Assembly: GCF_021654795.1 (NCBI RefSeq)
Contig: NZ_AP025344.1
Coordinates: 1,378,501-1,442,500, forward strand
Origin: Paenibacillus dendritiformis
GTDB taxonomy: Bacteria; Bacillota; Bacilli; Paenibacillales; Paenibacillaceae
Length of the DNA: 64,000 bases
Reading direction: 5' to 3'
Part shown: positions 1 to 9,258 of the stretch, piece after piece
How the letters are laid out: every line of letters starts with the position of its first letter
Position numbering within the stretch: the first letter of the stretch is position 1
Program-made: the position numbers and the translations under genes
The notes under the pieces: generated by a model
The model's database searches: none
What the model was told of the DNA's origin: nothing
What the model saw: only the letters and a program-made list of their open reading frames with translations

Positions 1-1230
1 GAAGAAATGCGGAAGTTCCTGGACAAGCATAAGCCGGACGTATTGATGATTGATTTGCAGACGATGGAGAAGATGGCCCAGGAAGGCAAGCTTTATAACC
101 TGGACGCCATCATCGCCCAGGAGAAATTCGATCTGGAAGGATTTATGCCGGGCCTCATCGATATGATTCGAGCCAAGGGGAGCGGCTCGCTCTACGGATT
201 GGCTCCTAATTTCTACACCAATGTCATCTTCTATAATGCCGGGTTGTTCCGGGAGCATAATATAGAACCGCCGCGCAATAAAATGACTTGGCAGGAGCTG
301 ATCGATCTGTCGAGCCGCTTCTCGGGCATCGGTTCGGGCGAGAATCAAATCTATGGCTACTACGAACGATTCGGTTCCGCGGACCAACTGTTGAACAGAA
401 TAGCGCAAGGCTCCTCGCTGCGCTTGTTCGACGCCAAAGGGGAAAAGCTCGTCTTCAATACGGATGGCTGGAAGCAGGCGATGAAGCTGGCTTCAGAAGC
501 GATTCGGAACAAGGCGATCTATACTCAACCAATGGATGAGAGCGATGAACGCGTGTTTATGGGAGACAACGATCTCTTTTTCAAAGGCAAGGCGGCGATG
601 ATTCTCGATGGACCTTGGGTGATCTCCGAATTCAAGAACCGCATGATGTGGGATAAGGAAGCCAAGGAAATCGACTGGGGCATGGTGACCGCGCCTGTCG
701 ATCCGGCGAATCCGGAGGAATCATCGTATGCGTCGCTGAACGAGGTATTCGCTATCGCGGCCGATTCCCCGAACAAGCGGGCGGCCTGGGAGTTCGTCAA
801 ATTCGTGAACGGGACGGAAATGGCGAAGGCGGCTTCCCGCTCTTCGCGTGGAACTCTGCCGACACGGAACCAGTTCATGAAAGAAATGGACGGCAAAAGC
901 ACGGAAGCTTTCTATTTGCTCCGGCCGAAGGCGGAGTACGAATCGATGTGGGGCGGACCGAACGTGAGAATCCCGTCCGATTTCTACCGGGATTTCTCTA
1001 AGATTATGACGACAGAAATGAAAGCCGTGGTCGATAACAAGAAGACGGTTGAGGAAGCCGCCGCCGCCATCCAGGCCAAAGGCGAGGAAGCGCTGCAAAA
1101 GGGCAGAGAAGCGGAGAAAGCGCGCAAAGCGGCCCAAAAGGGCGCGGAAGGCGACAGCGGAAAAGCCGCGGAGGATAACAAAACCGGGGATTCAGGCAGT
1201 GCGGAGGCTGGCACATCCGAAGGGGATTGA
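1..1230 (+). CDS. Extracellular solute-binding lipoprotein, copy 1 (5' truncated)
   Basis: Family 1 extracellular solute-binding protein, the substrate-capturing part of an ABC importer and normally anchored outside the membrane by a lipid. The reading frame is open from base 1, so the signal peptide and lipobox lie outside the window. The visible 409 residues match copies 2-5 throughout, including the block AADSPNKRAAWEFVKF and the motif GKSTEAFYLLRPK. The C-terminus is a charged Ala/Glu/Lys tail of about 60 residues, unusual for this family and probably helical. The next copy starts 84 bases downstream, after a small hairpin. The ligand is unknown, and no permease or ATPase is nearby. Confidence 0.9.
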   Translation, partial: EEMRKFLDKHKPDVLMIDLQTMEKMAQEGKLYNLDAIIAQEKFDLEGFMPGLIDMIRAKGSGSLYGLAPNFYTNVIFYNAGLFREHNIEPPRNKMTWQELIDLSSRFSGIGSGENQIYGYYERFGSADQLLNRIAQGSSLRLFDAKGEKLVFNTDGWKQAMKLASEAIRNKAIYTQPMDESDERVFMGDNDLFFKGKAAMILDGPWVISEFKNRMMWDKEAKEIDWGMVTAPVDPANPEESSYASLNEVFAIAADSPNKRAAWEFVKFVNGTEMAKAASRSSRGTLPTRNQFMKEMDGKSTEAFYLLRPKAEYESMWGGPNVRIPSDFYRDFSKIMTTEMKAVVDNKKTVEEAAAAIQAKGEEALQKGREAEKARKAAQKGAEGDSGKAAEDNKTGDSGSAEAGTSEGD

Positions 1231-1257
1231 CTAGCATAGAGGCAAGACATAACTTAG

Positions 1258-1281
1258 GGCCGCTGACACAAGTTGGCGGCC
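1258..1281 (+). repeat. Intercistronic hairpin, copy 1
   Basis: The arms GGCCGC and GCGGCC flank a 12-base loop, with a T-rich stretch after it, just before the ribosome binding site of copy 2. It is the first of five near-identical hairpins placed before SBP copies 2, 3, 4, 5 and 7. It may act as a weak terminator or attenuator, or as an RNA-stability element. Confidence 0.65.
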
Positions 1282-1314
1282 TCTTTATTTAGCAAAGGAG
1301 GAGAACAAATTGGG

Positions 1315-2802
1315 GTGAGGAAATGGAAGCTCGCTCTGCTGTTGACTCTGGCCGTTGCCATGGTCAGCGGCTGCTTCGGCGAGAAGCCGGTGCTTGACGG
1401 GCTGGGGAAGGACGGCAAGGGGAAAATCAAAGTGGTCTATTATGACGAAGACGGTTTTTATCGTGAATACGGCAACTACTTCAATGTGAAATATCCGGAA
1501 ATTGAATTTGAAGTCGTGAGCATGAATGAAATGTACCAAGACCTGAATGGAAAGGAAAATGTCGATTACGAGGCGGAACGGCTGAAGTTTATGGACAAGC
1601 ATAAGCCGGACGTGATGATGATCGATTTACAGACGATGGAGAAGATGGCCCAGGAAGGCAAGCTCTACAATCTGGATGCCGTTATCGCCCAGGAACAATT
1701 CGATCTGGAAGGATATATGCCCGGCCTGATTGACATAATCCGGGAAAAAGGAAGCGGTTCGCTGTATGGACTGACGCCGAATTTCTCTACCAGTGTCATT
1801 TATTATAATGCGGAGCTGTTCCGGGAGCATAATATCGAACCGCCGCGCAACAAAATGAGCTGGCAGGAGATACTCGATCTGGCGAACCGCTTCGCCGGCA
1901 TCGGCTCCGGCGAAGACCAAGTCTACGGTTATTACGAACGTTACGGCACTCCCGAGAATCTGATCTACAAGATGGCCCGGGCGTCTTCGCTGCGCCTGTT
2001 CGACCCGAAAGGGGAGAAGCTCGTATTCAATACGGATGGATGGAAGCAGTTGATGAAGCAGGCAACCGATTCGATCCGGAACAAAGCGGTATACACCTTG
2101 CCGGCAAGCAATGACGAAAATCGCATGTTTAGAGGAGACGACGATCTCTTTTTCAAAGGCAAAGCGGCCATGATTCTGGAAGCTTCTTGGTTTTTGTCGC
2201 AGATCAAGGATCGTCATTTGTGGGATAAGGAGTCCAAGAAAATCGATTGGGGCATGGTAACCGCGCCTATAGATCCGGCCTCTCCCGATGACACGGCCTA
2301 TTCAAGTCTGAACGAAATCTATGTCATCGCGGCCGATTCCCCGAACAAGCGGGCCGCGTGGGAATTCGTCAAATTCGTAAACGGGCCGGAAATGGCCAAA
2401 GCGTCCTCCCGTACGATGAGAGGCACGCTGCCGACAAGGACGCAGTTCATGAAGGAAGTGGACGGCAAAAGCACGGAAGCGTTCTATTTGCTGCGGCCGA
2501 AGACGGACACCAATTCATTGTGGGGCGGGCCGGATGTCAAAATCCCTCTTGAGTTCCACTCGAACTTCAGTCTCATTCTGTCTAAGGAATTGCAGGCCGT
2601 CATCGACAACAAGAAGACGGTGGAGGAAGCGGCAGCCGCCATTCAAACGGAAGGCGAGGCAGCGCTGCTAAAGGCAAGGGAAGCGGAGAAAGCGCGCGAA
2701 GAGGCTGAAAAGCAAGCAAAAGGCGAGACCGGCAAAGCGGCAGAAGACAGCAAAACAGAAGGCTCAGGCAGTGCCGAGGCAGGCACATCGGAAGGGGATT
2801 GA
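1315..2802 (+). CDS. Extracellular solute-binding lipoprotein, copy 2
   Basis: Family 1 solute-binding lipoprotein of 495 residues. The GTG at 1315 is chosen because it gives M-R-K-W-K, matching the paralogs, and sits about 11 bases after AAAGGAGGAG. The frame is open back to a TTG at 1273, but that lies inside the upstream hairpin. The signal peptide ends in the lipobox V-S-G-C with the lipidated Cys at residue 20. The mature part has the usual binding-protein features: a short beta strand after the lipobox (KGKIKVVYYDEDGFYREY), a PDVMMIDL strand, and the AADSPNKRAAWEFVKF block. A charged Glu/Ala/Lys tail covers the last 60 residues. It is probably co-transcribed with copies 1-5. Confidence 0.93.
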   Translation: MRKWKLALLLTLAVAMVSGCFGEKPVLDGLGKDGKGKIKVVYYDEDGFYREYGNYFNVKYPEIEFEVVSMNEMYQDLNGKENVDYEAERLKFMDKHKPDVMMIDLQTMEKMAQEGKLYNLDAVIAQEQFDLEGYMPGLIDIIREKGSGSLYGLTPNFSTSVIYYNAELFREHNIEPPRNKMSWQEILDLANRFAGIGSGEDQVYGYYERYGTPENLIYKMARASSLRLFDPKGEKLVFNTDGWKQLMKQATDSIRNKAVYTLPASNDENRMFRGDDDLFFKGKAAMILEASWFLSQIKDRHLWDKESKKIDWGMVTAPIDPASPDDTAYSSLNEIYVIAADSPNKRAAWEFVKFVNGPEMAKASSRTMRGTLPTRTQFMKEVDGKSTEAFYLLRPKTDTNSLWGGPDVKIPLEFHSNFSLILSKELQAVIDNKKTVEEAAAAIQTEGEAALLKAREAEKAREEAEKQAKGETGKAAEDSKTEGSGSAEAGTSEGD

Positions 2803-2829
2803 CCTGCGCACGCGAAGTCAGGGATTCAT

Positions 2830-2854
2830 GGCCGCTGACCTCAAGTTGGCGGCC
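2830..2854 (+). repeat. Intercistronic hairpin, copy 2
   Basis: GGCCGC pairs with GCGGCC around the loop TGACCTCAAGTTG, followed by a TTTATTTT run. It lies between SBP copies 2 and 3 and is nearly identical to the hairpin at 1258. Confidence 0.65.
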
Positions 2855-2884
2855 GCTTTATTTTGAAAAGGAGGAGAATCTATT

Positions 2885-4378
2885 TTGCTTAAAAAATGGA
2901 AAATTGCTTTGCTTCTTACTATGGTCGTCGCCCTGCTCAGCGGCTGCTTCGGCGAGAAACCGGTGCTTGACGAGCTGGGGAAGGACGGCAAGGGGAAAAT
3001 CAAAGTTGTCTATCATAATGAAGATAGCTTTTACCGCCAATACGGGAATTATTTTAATGTGAAATATCCGGATATTGAATTCGAAATCGTCAATATGCAG
3101 GAAATGTACCAGGAACTGCAAGACAAAGAAAATGTCGATTATGAAGAAGAGCGAAAGAAGTTTCTGGATAAGCACAAGCCGGACGTATTGATGATCGATT
3201 TGGACACGATGGAGAAGCTCGTCCAGGAAGGCAAGCTGTATAATCTGGATGCCGTCATCGCCCAAGAAAAATTCGATCTGGAAGGGTACATGCCGGGCCT
3301 TGTGGACATGATTCGGGAACGGGGCGGCGGTTCCCTGTATGGTCTGGCTCCGTATTTCTATACGACTGTCATTTATTACAATGCGGAGCTGTTCCGGGAC
3401 CACAACATCGAACCGCCTCGCAACAAAATGACCTGGCAGGAGATACTCGACCTGTCGAGCCGCTTCGCAAGTGTCGGCTCGGGCGAGAACCAGATCTATG
3501 GCTACTATCAGCGCTATGGAGGAGGGGCTCAGGAACTGCTGCTCGATATCGCGAACGCTTCCTCGCTTCGGTTTTTCGACGCCAAAGGGGAGAAGCTCGT
3601 CTTCAATACGGACGGGTGGAAGCAGCTCGTGAAGCTGACAACGGACGCGATCCGGAACAAGGGAGTATACTCCCAGACGTGGGATGAAGGAGACTCCCGA
3701 GGATTTTCGTCAGACGACGATCTCTTTTTCAAAGGCAGGGCGGCGATGATCATGGATGGCCCATGGTTCATCTCCCAGATTAAGAACCGTGCCATGTGGG
3801 ATAAAGAGGCCAAGCCAATCGATTGGGGCATGGTATCCGTGCCTGTCGATCCGGCTTCTCCTGACGAGTCTTCGTACGCGAGTCTGAACGAAGTCTATGC
3901 CATCGCGGCGGATTCGCCGAACAAGCGGGCGGCGTGGGAGTTCGTCAAATTCGTGAACGGGCCGGAGATGGCCAAGGCGGCCTCCCGTTCCATGGACGGC
4001 AACCTTCCGACGAGGAACCAATTCATGAAGGAAATCGACGGCAAAAGCACGGAGGCCTTCTATGCGCTGCGGCCGAAGGCGAAGTACGAATCGATGTGGG
4101 GCGGACCGGACGTGGAGGTGCCGTCCGAATTCTATAGTGACTTCCGAACGATCCTGGATAAGGAACTGAGAGCCGTGATAGACAACAAGAAGACAGTGGA
4201 TGAAGCTGTCGCCGCGATCCAGTCAGAAGGTGAGGCCGCGCTGCAGAAGGGCCGGGAAGCGGAGAAAGCGCGCAAAGAGGCCGAACAGAAAGCGAAAGGA
4301 GAGGGCGGCAAAGCAGCGGAAGACAACCACACAGAAGGCTCAGGCAGCGGGGAGACCGGCGCATCCGAAGGAGATTAA
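2885..4378 (+). CDS. Extracellular solute-binding lipoprotein, copy 3
   Basis: Family 1 solute-binding lipoprotein of 497 residues. It starts at TTG 2885 after AAGGAGGAG. The hydrophobic signal ends in L-S-G-C with Cys21. It is very close to copies 2 and 4 over the whole length, and the DNA around AADSPNKRAAWEF is almost identical between copies, which suggests recent duplication or gene conversion. The charged tail ends in ...TGASEGD. The ligand cannot be told from sequence. A sugar or polyol would be usual for this family, but that is inference only. Confidence 0.93.
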   Translation: MLKKWKIALLLTMVVALLSGCFGEKPVLDELGKDGKGKIKVVYHNEDSFYRQYGNYFNVKYPDIEFEIVNMQEMYQELQDKENVDYEEERKKFLDKHKPDVLMIDLDTMEKLVQEGKLYNLDAVIAQEKFDLEGYMPGLVDMIRERGGGSLYGLAPYFYTTVIYYNAELFRDHNIEPPRNKMTWQEILDLSSRFASVGSGENQIYGYYQRYGGGAQELLLDIANASSLRFFDAKGEKLVFNTDGWKQLVKLTTDAIRNKGVYSQTWDEGDSRGFSSDDDLFFKGRAAMIMDGPWFISQIKNRAMWDKEAKPIDWGMVSVPVDPASPDESSYASLNEVYAIAADSPNKRAAWEFVKFVNGPEMAKAASRSMDGNLPTRNQFMKEIDGKSTEAFYALRPKAKYESMWGGPDVEVPSEFYSDFRTILDKELRAVIDNKKTVDEAVAAIQSEGEAALQKGREAEKARKEAEQKAKGEGGKAAEDNHTEGSGSGETGASEGD

Positions 4379-4406
4379 CCATCGCAGAATGCGGAACATG
4401 ACTTTT

Positions 4407-4430
4407 GGCCGCTGACAGAAGTTGGCGGTC
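4407..4430 (+). repeat. Intercistronic hairpin, copy 3
   Basis: GGCCGC pairs with GCGGTC (one G-T wobble) around TGACAGAAGTTG, followed by TTTT. It lies between SBP copies 3 and 4. Confidence 0.62.
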
Positions 4431-4459
4431 TTTTCATTGATCAAGGAGGAGAACCTATT

Positions 4460-5917
4460 TTGCTTAGAAAATGGAAAGTCGCTTTGCTGCTTACGGCCGT
4501 CGTGGCCATGATCAGCGGCTGCTTCGGCGAGAAACCGGTGATTGACGAACTGGGGAAGGACGGCAAGGGGAAAATCAAAGTAGTCTATTATGATGAAGAG
4601 GGATTTTATCGCGAATACGGCAATCTTTTCAACGTGAAGTACCCGGATATCGAATTCGAAATCGTCAGCATGCAGGAAATGTACCGGGAACTGCAGGACA
4701 AAGAAAATGTCGATTATGAAGAAGAGCGGTTGAAGTTTCTGGACAAGCATAAGCCGGATGTGCTGATGGTTGATCTACAGGAGATGGAGAAGCTGGTCCA
4801 GGAAGGCAAGCTGTATAATCTGGATGCGATCATCGCCCAGGAAACATTCGATCTGGAAGGATACATGCCGGGCCTTGTCGATATGATTCGGGAACATGGC
4901 GGCGGTTCGCTGTACGGACTTGCTCCGTATTTCTTTACGAGCACCATTTATTATAATGCGGAGCTGTTCCGGGAGCATAACATCGAACCGCCCCGCAACA
5001 AAATGACCTGGGAGGAGTTGCTAGACCTGTCGAGCCGCTTCGCAAGTGTCGGCTCGGGCGAGAACCAGGTATATGGCTATTACAAGCGCTATGGAGGGGG
5101 GCCTCAAGAGCTGTTTTTCGATGTGGCCAACTCTTCCACGCTGCGGCTTTTCGATGCCAAAGGGGAGAAGTTCGTGTTCAATACGGACGGGTGGAAGCAG
5201 ATCGTGAAGCTGACAACGGACGCGATCCGGAACAAGGCGGTATACAGCGAACCGTTGGATGAGGGAGACAACCACAGTTTTTCGACAGATGACGATTTCT
5301 TTTTCAAAGGCAGGGCCGCGATGGTCTTAGAGGATACCTGGTTCATATCCCAAATCCAGAGCCGGGCCATGTGGGATAAAGAGGCCAAGCCAATCGACTG
5401 GGGCATGGTATCCGTGCCTGTCGATCCGGCTTCTCCAGACGAGTCCTCGTACGCCAGTCTGAGCGAAGTGTATGCCATTGCGGCGGACTCCCCGAACAAG
5501 CGGGCGGCGTGGGAGTTCGTCAAATTCGTGAACGGGCCGGAGATGGCCAAGGCCGCCTCGCGGACGATGAGCAACAAGCTTCCGACGAGGAACCAATTCA
5601 TGAAGGAAATCGACGGCAAAAGCACGGAGGCCTTCTATGCGCTGCGGCCGAAGGCAAAGTACGAATCGATGTGGGGCGGACGGGATGTGAAGGTGCCGTC
5701 CGAATTCTACAGGGACTTCCGAACGATTCTGGACAAGGAATTGAGAGCCGTGATAGCCAGCAAAAAAACAGTGGATGAAGCCGTCGCCGCGATCCAGTCA
5801 GAAGGGGAAGCCGCCCTGCAGAAGGGCCGGGAAGCGGAGAAAGCACGTAAAGAGGCTGAACAGAAAGCGAAAGGGGAGAGCGGTAAAGCAGAAGAAGATA
5901 ACAAAACAGAAGGCTAA
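4460..5917 (+). CDS. Extracellular solute-binding lipoprotein, copy 4
   Basis: Family 1 solute-binding lipoprotein of 485 residues starting at TTG 4460 behind AAGGAGGAG. The lipobox is I-S-G-C with Cys21. It is closest to copy 3. The charged C-terminal tail stops about 12 residues early: where copies 2 and 3 read TCA (Ser) in the Gly-Ser-Gly-Ser segment, copy 4 reads TAA. The remaining bases downstream still resemble the lost end (GCACATCCGTTGGGTATGA). The shortened tail is unlikely to affect the binding domain. Confidence 0.93.
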   Translation: MLRKWKVALLLTAVVAMISGCFGEKPVIDELGKDGKGKIKVVYYDEEGFYREYGNLFNVKYPDIEFEIVSMQEMYRELQDKENVDYEEERLKFLDKHKPDVLMVDLQEMEKLVQEGKLYNLDAIIAQETFDLEGYMPGLVDMIREHGGGSLYGLAPYFFTSTIYYNAELFREHNIEPPRNKMTWEELLDLSSRFASVGSGENQVYGYYKRYGGGPQELFFDVANSSTLRLFDAKGEKFVFNTDGWKQIVKLTTDAIRNKAVYSEPLDEGDNHSFSTDDDFFFKGRAAMVLEDTWFISQIQSRAMWDKEAKPIDWGMVSVPVDPASPDESSYASLSEVYAIAADSPNKRAAWEFVKFVNGPEMAKAASRTMSNKLPTRNQFMKEIDGKSTEAFYALRPKAKYESMWGGRDVKVPSEFYRDFRTILDKELRAVIASKKTVDEAVAAIQSEGEAALQKGREAEKARKEAEQKAKGESGKAEEDNKTEG

Positions 5918-5967
5918 GGCAGCACATCCGTTGGGTATGACCTTCACACGCGCAGTCCGGGATTTGT

Positions 5968-5991
5968 GGCCGCTAACATAGGTTGGCGGCC
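5968..5991 (+). repeat. Intercistronic hairpin, copy 4
   Basis: GGCCGC and GCGGCC arms flank the loop TAACATAGGTTG, followed by TTTT. It lies between SBP copies 4 and 5. Confidence 0.62.
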
Positions 5992-6043
5992 TTTTGAATT
6001 GCCGATATTACTCTTTATACAGAAATAAGGAGGAGAATCGCAT

Positions 6044-7462
6044 TTGGGAGGAAAATGGAGGCTCGTTCTGCTTCTGACTCTCGTCGCGGCCATGCTTGGC
6101 GGCTGTGTCGGCGAGAAGCCCGTCCTGGAAGAGATGGGGAAGGACGGCAAGGGGAAAATCAAACTTGTCTTTGACGATGAAGAGAGCTTTTTTCGGCAAT
6201 ACGGGGATTCTTTCAACGTGAAATATCCGGATATCGAATTTGAAGTCGTAAATTTACAAGAATTGTACTGGGAGCTGCAGGGCAAAGAAAATGTCGATCA
6301 TGAGGCAGAATGGGTGAAATTTCTGGACAAGCATAAGCCGGACGTGTTGATGATCGATTTGGAAAGGATGGAGAAGCTGGTCCAGGAAGGCAAACTGTAT
6401 AATTTGGATGCCGTCATCGCCCAGGACAAATTCGATCTGGAAGGATATATGCCCGGCCTTATCGACCTGCTTCGGGAACAAGGCGGCGGTTCGTTGTACG
6501 GCCTTGCCCCCTTTTTTACCACCAATGTCATCTATTATAACGCCGGGCTGTTCCGAGAGCATCATATCGAACCGCCCCGCGATAAAATGAGCTGGCAGGA
6601 GGTGCTCGAGCTGTCGAACCGCTTCGCCGGCATCGGCTCGGGCCAGGATCAGATCTATGGATTCGATTCGAGCTTCGGAGAGCCTCAAGAGCTGCTGTTC
6701 GAGGTGGCGAACGTTTCGTCGCTGCGTTTATTCGACGCCGCAGGGGAGAAGCTCGTCTTCCAAACGGACGGGTGGAAGCAGATGGTGAGGCTGACAACGG
6801 ACGCAATCCGGAACAAGGCGGTCTACGCCCTATCGTTGGATGAGGAGGATTCCGGCGAAGATTTTTCGTCGATCGACGAACCCTTCTTTCAAGGCAAGGC
6901 GGCCATGATTATGGGCAGCCCATGGTTCATAACCCAGCTGCGGAAGCGCGCCGTAAAGGATAAAGAGGCGAAGCCAATCGACTGGGGCATGGTGACCGCG
7001 CCTGTGGATCCGGCTTCTCCTGATGAGTCTTCCTACGCCAGTCTGTACACGGTGTATGCTATCGCGGCGGATTCCCCGAACAAGCGGGCGGCCTGGGAGT
7101 TCGTCAAATTCGTGAACGGGCCGGAAATGGCCAAGTCGATCTCCCGCACGGTGAGCGGAGAGTTGCCGACACGGAATCAGTTCATGAAGGAAATCGAAGG
7201 CAAAAGCACGGAGGTGTTCTATGCGCTGCGGCCGAAGGGGGAGAACGAATCGATGTGGGCCGGGCCGAATGCGGATATCCTGCATCCATTCTACTCGGAG
7301 TTCAGAAAGATCCTGAAAAAGGAACTGAAAGCCGTCATAGCCAACAAGAAGACGGTGGATGAAGCCGTCGCCGCGATCCAGGCCGAAGGCGAAGCCGTTC
7401 TACGGAAGATCAGGGAAGAGAAGAAAACGCGCCGTCTCACTACAGAGAACGGCAGTCAATAG
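6044..7462 (+). CDS. Extracellular solute-binding lipoprotein, copy 5
   Basis: Family 1 solute-binding lipoprotein of 472 residues starting at TTG 6044 behind AAGGAGGAG. The lipobox is L-G-G-C with Cys21. It is more divergent than copies 2-4 and lacks the long Gly/Ser/Glu-rich end, closing instead with a short basic tail (KKTRRLTTENGSQ). It is the last member of the first subfamily and is followed by a strong terminator, so copies 1-5 probably form one transcription unit. Confidence 0.93.
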   Translation: MGGKWRLVLLLTLVAAMLGGCVGEKPVLEEMGKDGKGKIKLVFDDEESFFRQYGDSFNVKYPDIEFEVVNLQELYWELQGKENVDHEAEWVKFLDKHKPDVLMIDLERMEKLVQEGKLYNLDAVIAQDKFDLEGYMPGLIDLLREQGGGSLYGLAPFFTTNVIYYNAGLFREHHIEPPRDKMSWQEVLELSNRFAGIGSGQDQIYGFDSSFGEPQELLFEVANVSSLRLFDAAGEKLVFQTDGWKQMVRLTTDAIRNKAVYALSLDEEDSGEDFSSIDEPFFQGKAAMIMGSPWFITQLRKRAVKDKEAKPIDWGMVTAPVDPASPDESSYASLYTVYAIAADSPNKRAAWEFVKFVNGPEMAKSISRTVSGELPTRNQFMKEIEGKSTEVFYALRPKGENESMWAGPNADILHPFYSEFRKILKKELKAVIANKKTVDEAVAAIQAEGEAVLRKIREEKKTRRLTTENGSQ

Positions 7463-7474
7463 GACAGACACTTG

Positions 7475-7511
7475 AAAGACCGCCGGCTTACCCAGCCGGC
7501 GGTCTTTTTTT
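7475..7511 (+). terminator. Rho-independent terminator after SBP copy 5
   Basis: A perfect 14-base stem AAAGACCGCCGGCT / AGCCGGCGGTCTTT with a 5-base loop, running into a T-run. It separates the first SBP subfamily from the second. Confidence 0.92.
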
Positions 7512-7610
7512 CGGCATACAGGGATGCTTCGAGAGAGTGCGGGAACGAGGGGAGATTCTTAATAATCTTAACATTCACGTTGTGATTCGCTTAAGATTTC
7601 CTTTATCTGG

Positions 7611-7639
7611 TTGAATGGTCTGGGTGCGGCCGATATACT
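7611..7639 (+). promoter_or_regulatory. Sigma-A promoter of SBP copy 6
   Basis: TTGAAT and TATACT with a 17-base spacer, 30 bases before the copy 6 start. Upstream (7558-7600) are repeated TTAATA/TTAACA/TTAAGA elements that look like a binding site for an unknown regulator. Most of this block is duplicated before copy 8. Confidence 0.7.
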
Positions 7640-7668
7640 TGCTGTGGAATGAAAGGGAGGAGAACGAG

Positions 7669-9072
7669 TTGAGACAGAAATGGAAGGCAGCCATTCTGCT
7701 GCTAACGGTAATCTCTTTGCTGGGAGGCTGTTTTGCCGAGAAGCCGGTGCTCGAAGAGCTGGAACCGGGGCGCAAGGTGAAAATTAAAGTCATGTACCAC
7801 AACGATGAAAGCTTTTATAGGGATTATGGCAATGGCTTCGATGCGATCTTTCATGACAAATATCCGAACCTTGAGTTCGAATTCATCAGCCTCATTGAAA
7901 TGTACCCGGATATCGAGAAGAATGGGACGAGCTTTGAGGAAGAGTATCTCAAGCTGATTGAGAAGAACAAACCGGATATCCTGTTTTTCACCAAAACCGA
8001 CCTGTTCGAGAAGATGGCGCAGGAAGGCAAGCTGTACAATCTGGACCCGATCATCGCACAGGAGAAATTCGATGTTGACAGTTACATGCCCGGACTTATC
8101 GATATGATGCGGGATTATGGGGACGGCTCGCTATACGGCTTGGCTCCGTCCTTTTATACGAACATCCTTTACTATAACGCCGAGCTGTTCCGGGAATATC
8201 AGATTGATCCGCCTCGCAATCAGATGAGCTGGAAAGAGGTGCTGGAGTTATCGCAACGCTTCGCCGGCTTGGGCTCCAAGGATAAGCCCATTTATGGGCT
8301 GACGGAGGATTTCGGCCGGGTGGAAGAGCTTCTGTTCGGGATAGCGGCGACCTCGTCGCTGCGCGCGCTCGACCCGAAGGGAGAGAAGCTGGCATTTAAC
8401 ACGGAGGGCTGGAAGGAAGCGATGGAGCTGGTGGCCGATGCGGTTCGCAGCAGAGCGGTATTTGCGTCTCAAGAAGACGTGAGATATTTGCAGACGGAGC
8501 CGTTTCTCAGGGGTGAAGTCGCGATGGTGCTCGGATCGGGCATGTTCCTGAATCAATTGTTGCAAGGTCCGAGACAGGATGATGGGAAGGAGATGGAGTG
8601 GAACATGGTCACGGTTCCCGTCGATCCGGCATCACCGGACGAATCGCCATTCGTGGAATTGAACGGCATCTATGCAATTGCGGCTGATTCCGCGAACAAG
8701 CGGGCGGCGTGGGAATTCATGAAGTACGTGAACGGCCCGGAAATGGCGAAGGCCCTGTCCCGCTCTCCGCATGCCGGCCTGCAGACCAGATCCGGCTTCA
8801 CCAAAGAAATCGCGGGCAAAAGCACGGAAAGCTTCTACCTGCTGCGGCCGAAGGCCGGGGGCGATTCCATCTGGGGAGGCTCGAACGTGAACCGGCCGGA
8901 TGAGTTCAGATTTGGCTTCCCGAGTCTGGTGGAGAAGCAATTGTACGAAATGATCGAGAACGGGAAGTCTGCCGAAGCGGCGGCGGCTGCCATCGAGATC
9001 GAGGGCAACGCGCTCCTCGATCAGGCGCGGGCGGCGCAGAAGGCGAAGAAGGCGACTCCCGGCACGAAGTAG
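7669..9072 (+). CDS. Extracellular solute-binding lipoprotein, copy 6
   Basis: Family 1 solute-binding lipoprotein of 467 residues and first of the second subfamily (copies 6-9). The TTG at 7669 behind GGGAGGAG is chosen over an upstream ATG at 7615, which lies inside the promoter. The lipobox is L-G-G-C with Cys21. It keeps the subfamily landmarks SLYGLAPSFYTN, PPRNQMSW and NKRAAWEFMKYVNGPEMAK. The tail is shorter than in copies 1-4 (about 40 residues, ending AKKATPGTK). It has its own promoter. Confidence 0.93.
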   Translation: MRQKWKAAILLLTVISLLGGCFAEKPVLEELEPGRKVKIKVMYHNDESFYRDYGNGFDAIFHDKYPNLEFEFISLIEMYPDIEKNGTSFEEEYLKLIEKNKPDILFFTKTDLFEKMAQEGKLYNLDPIIAQEKFDVDSYMPGLIDMMRDYGDGSLYGLAPSFYTNILYYNAELFREYQIDPPRNQMSWKEVLELSQRFAGLGSKDKPIYGLTEDFGRVEELLFGIAATSSLRALDPKGEKLAFNTEGWKEAMELVADAVRSRAVFASQEDVRYLQTEPFLRGEVAMVLGSGMFLNQLLQGPRQDDGKEMEWNMVTVPVDPASPDESPFVELNGIYAIAADSANKRAAWEFMKYVNGPEMAKALSRSPHAGLQTRSGFTKEIAGKSTESFYLLRPKAGGDSIWGGSNVNRPDEFRFGFPSLVEKQLYEMIENGKSAEAAAAAIEIEGNALLDQARAAQKAKKATPGTK

Positions 9073-9149
9073 CATACAGAAGCGCGGAGAGCCCGATTCC
9101 AATGGAAGTCGGCCATTGGATAAGGCTTCTCGTTGAACTCAGAGTCTGC

Positions 9150-9173
9150 GGCCGCCGACGCAAGTTGGCGGCC
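9150..9173 (+). repeat. Intercistronic hairpin, copy 5
   Basis: GGCCGC and GCGGCC arms flank CGACGCAAGTTG, the same element seen between the first-subfamily copies, here between copies 6 and 7. Confidence 0.6.
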
Positions 9174-9258
9174 GTTGCTTGCATTGCGTCACGAAGAGCG
9201 TCATTCCGAAGGGGAGGGGCCGATATATTTGCTCTGGAATGAAAGAGAGGAGAAGGAA

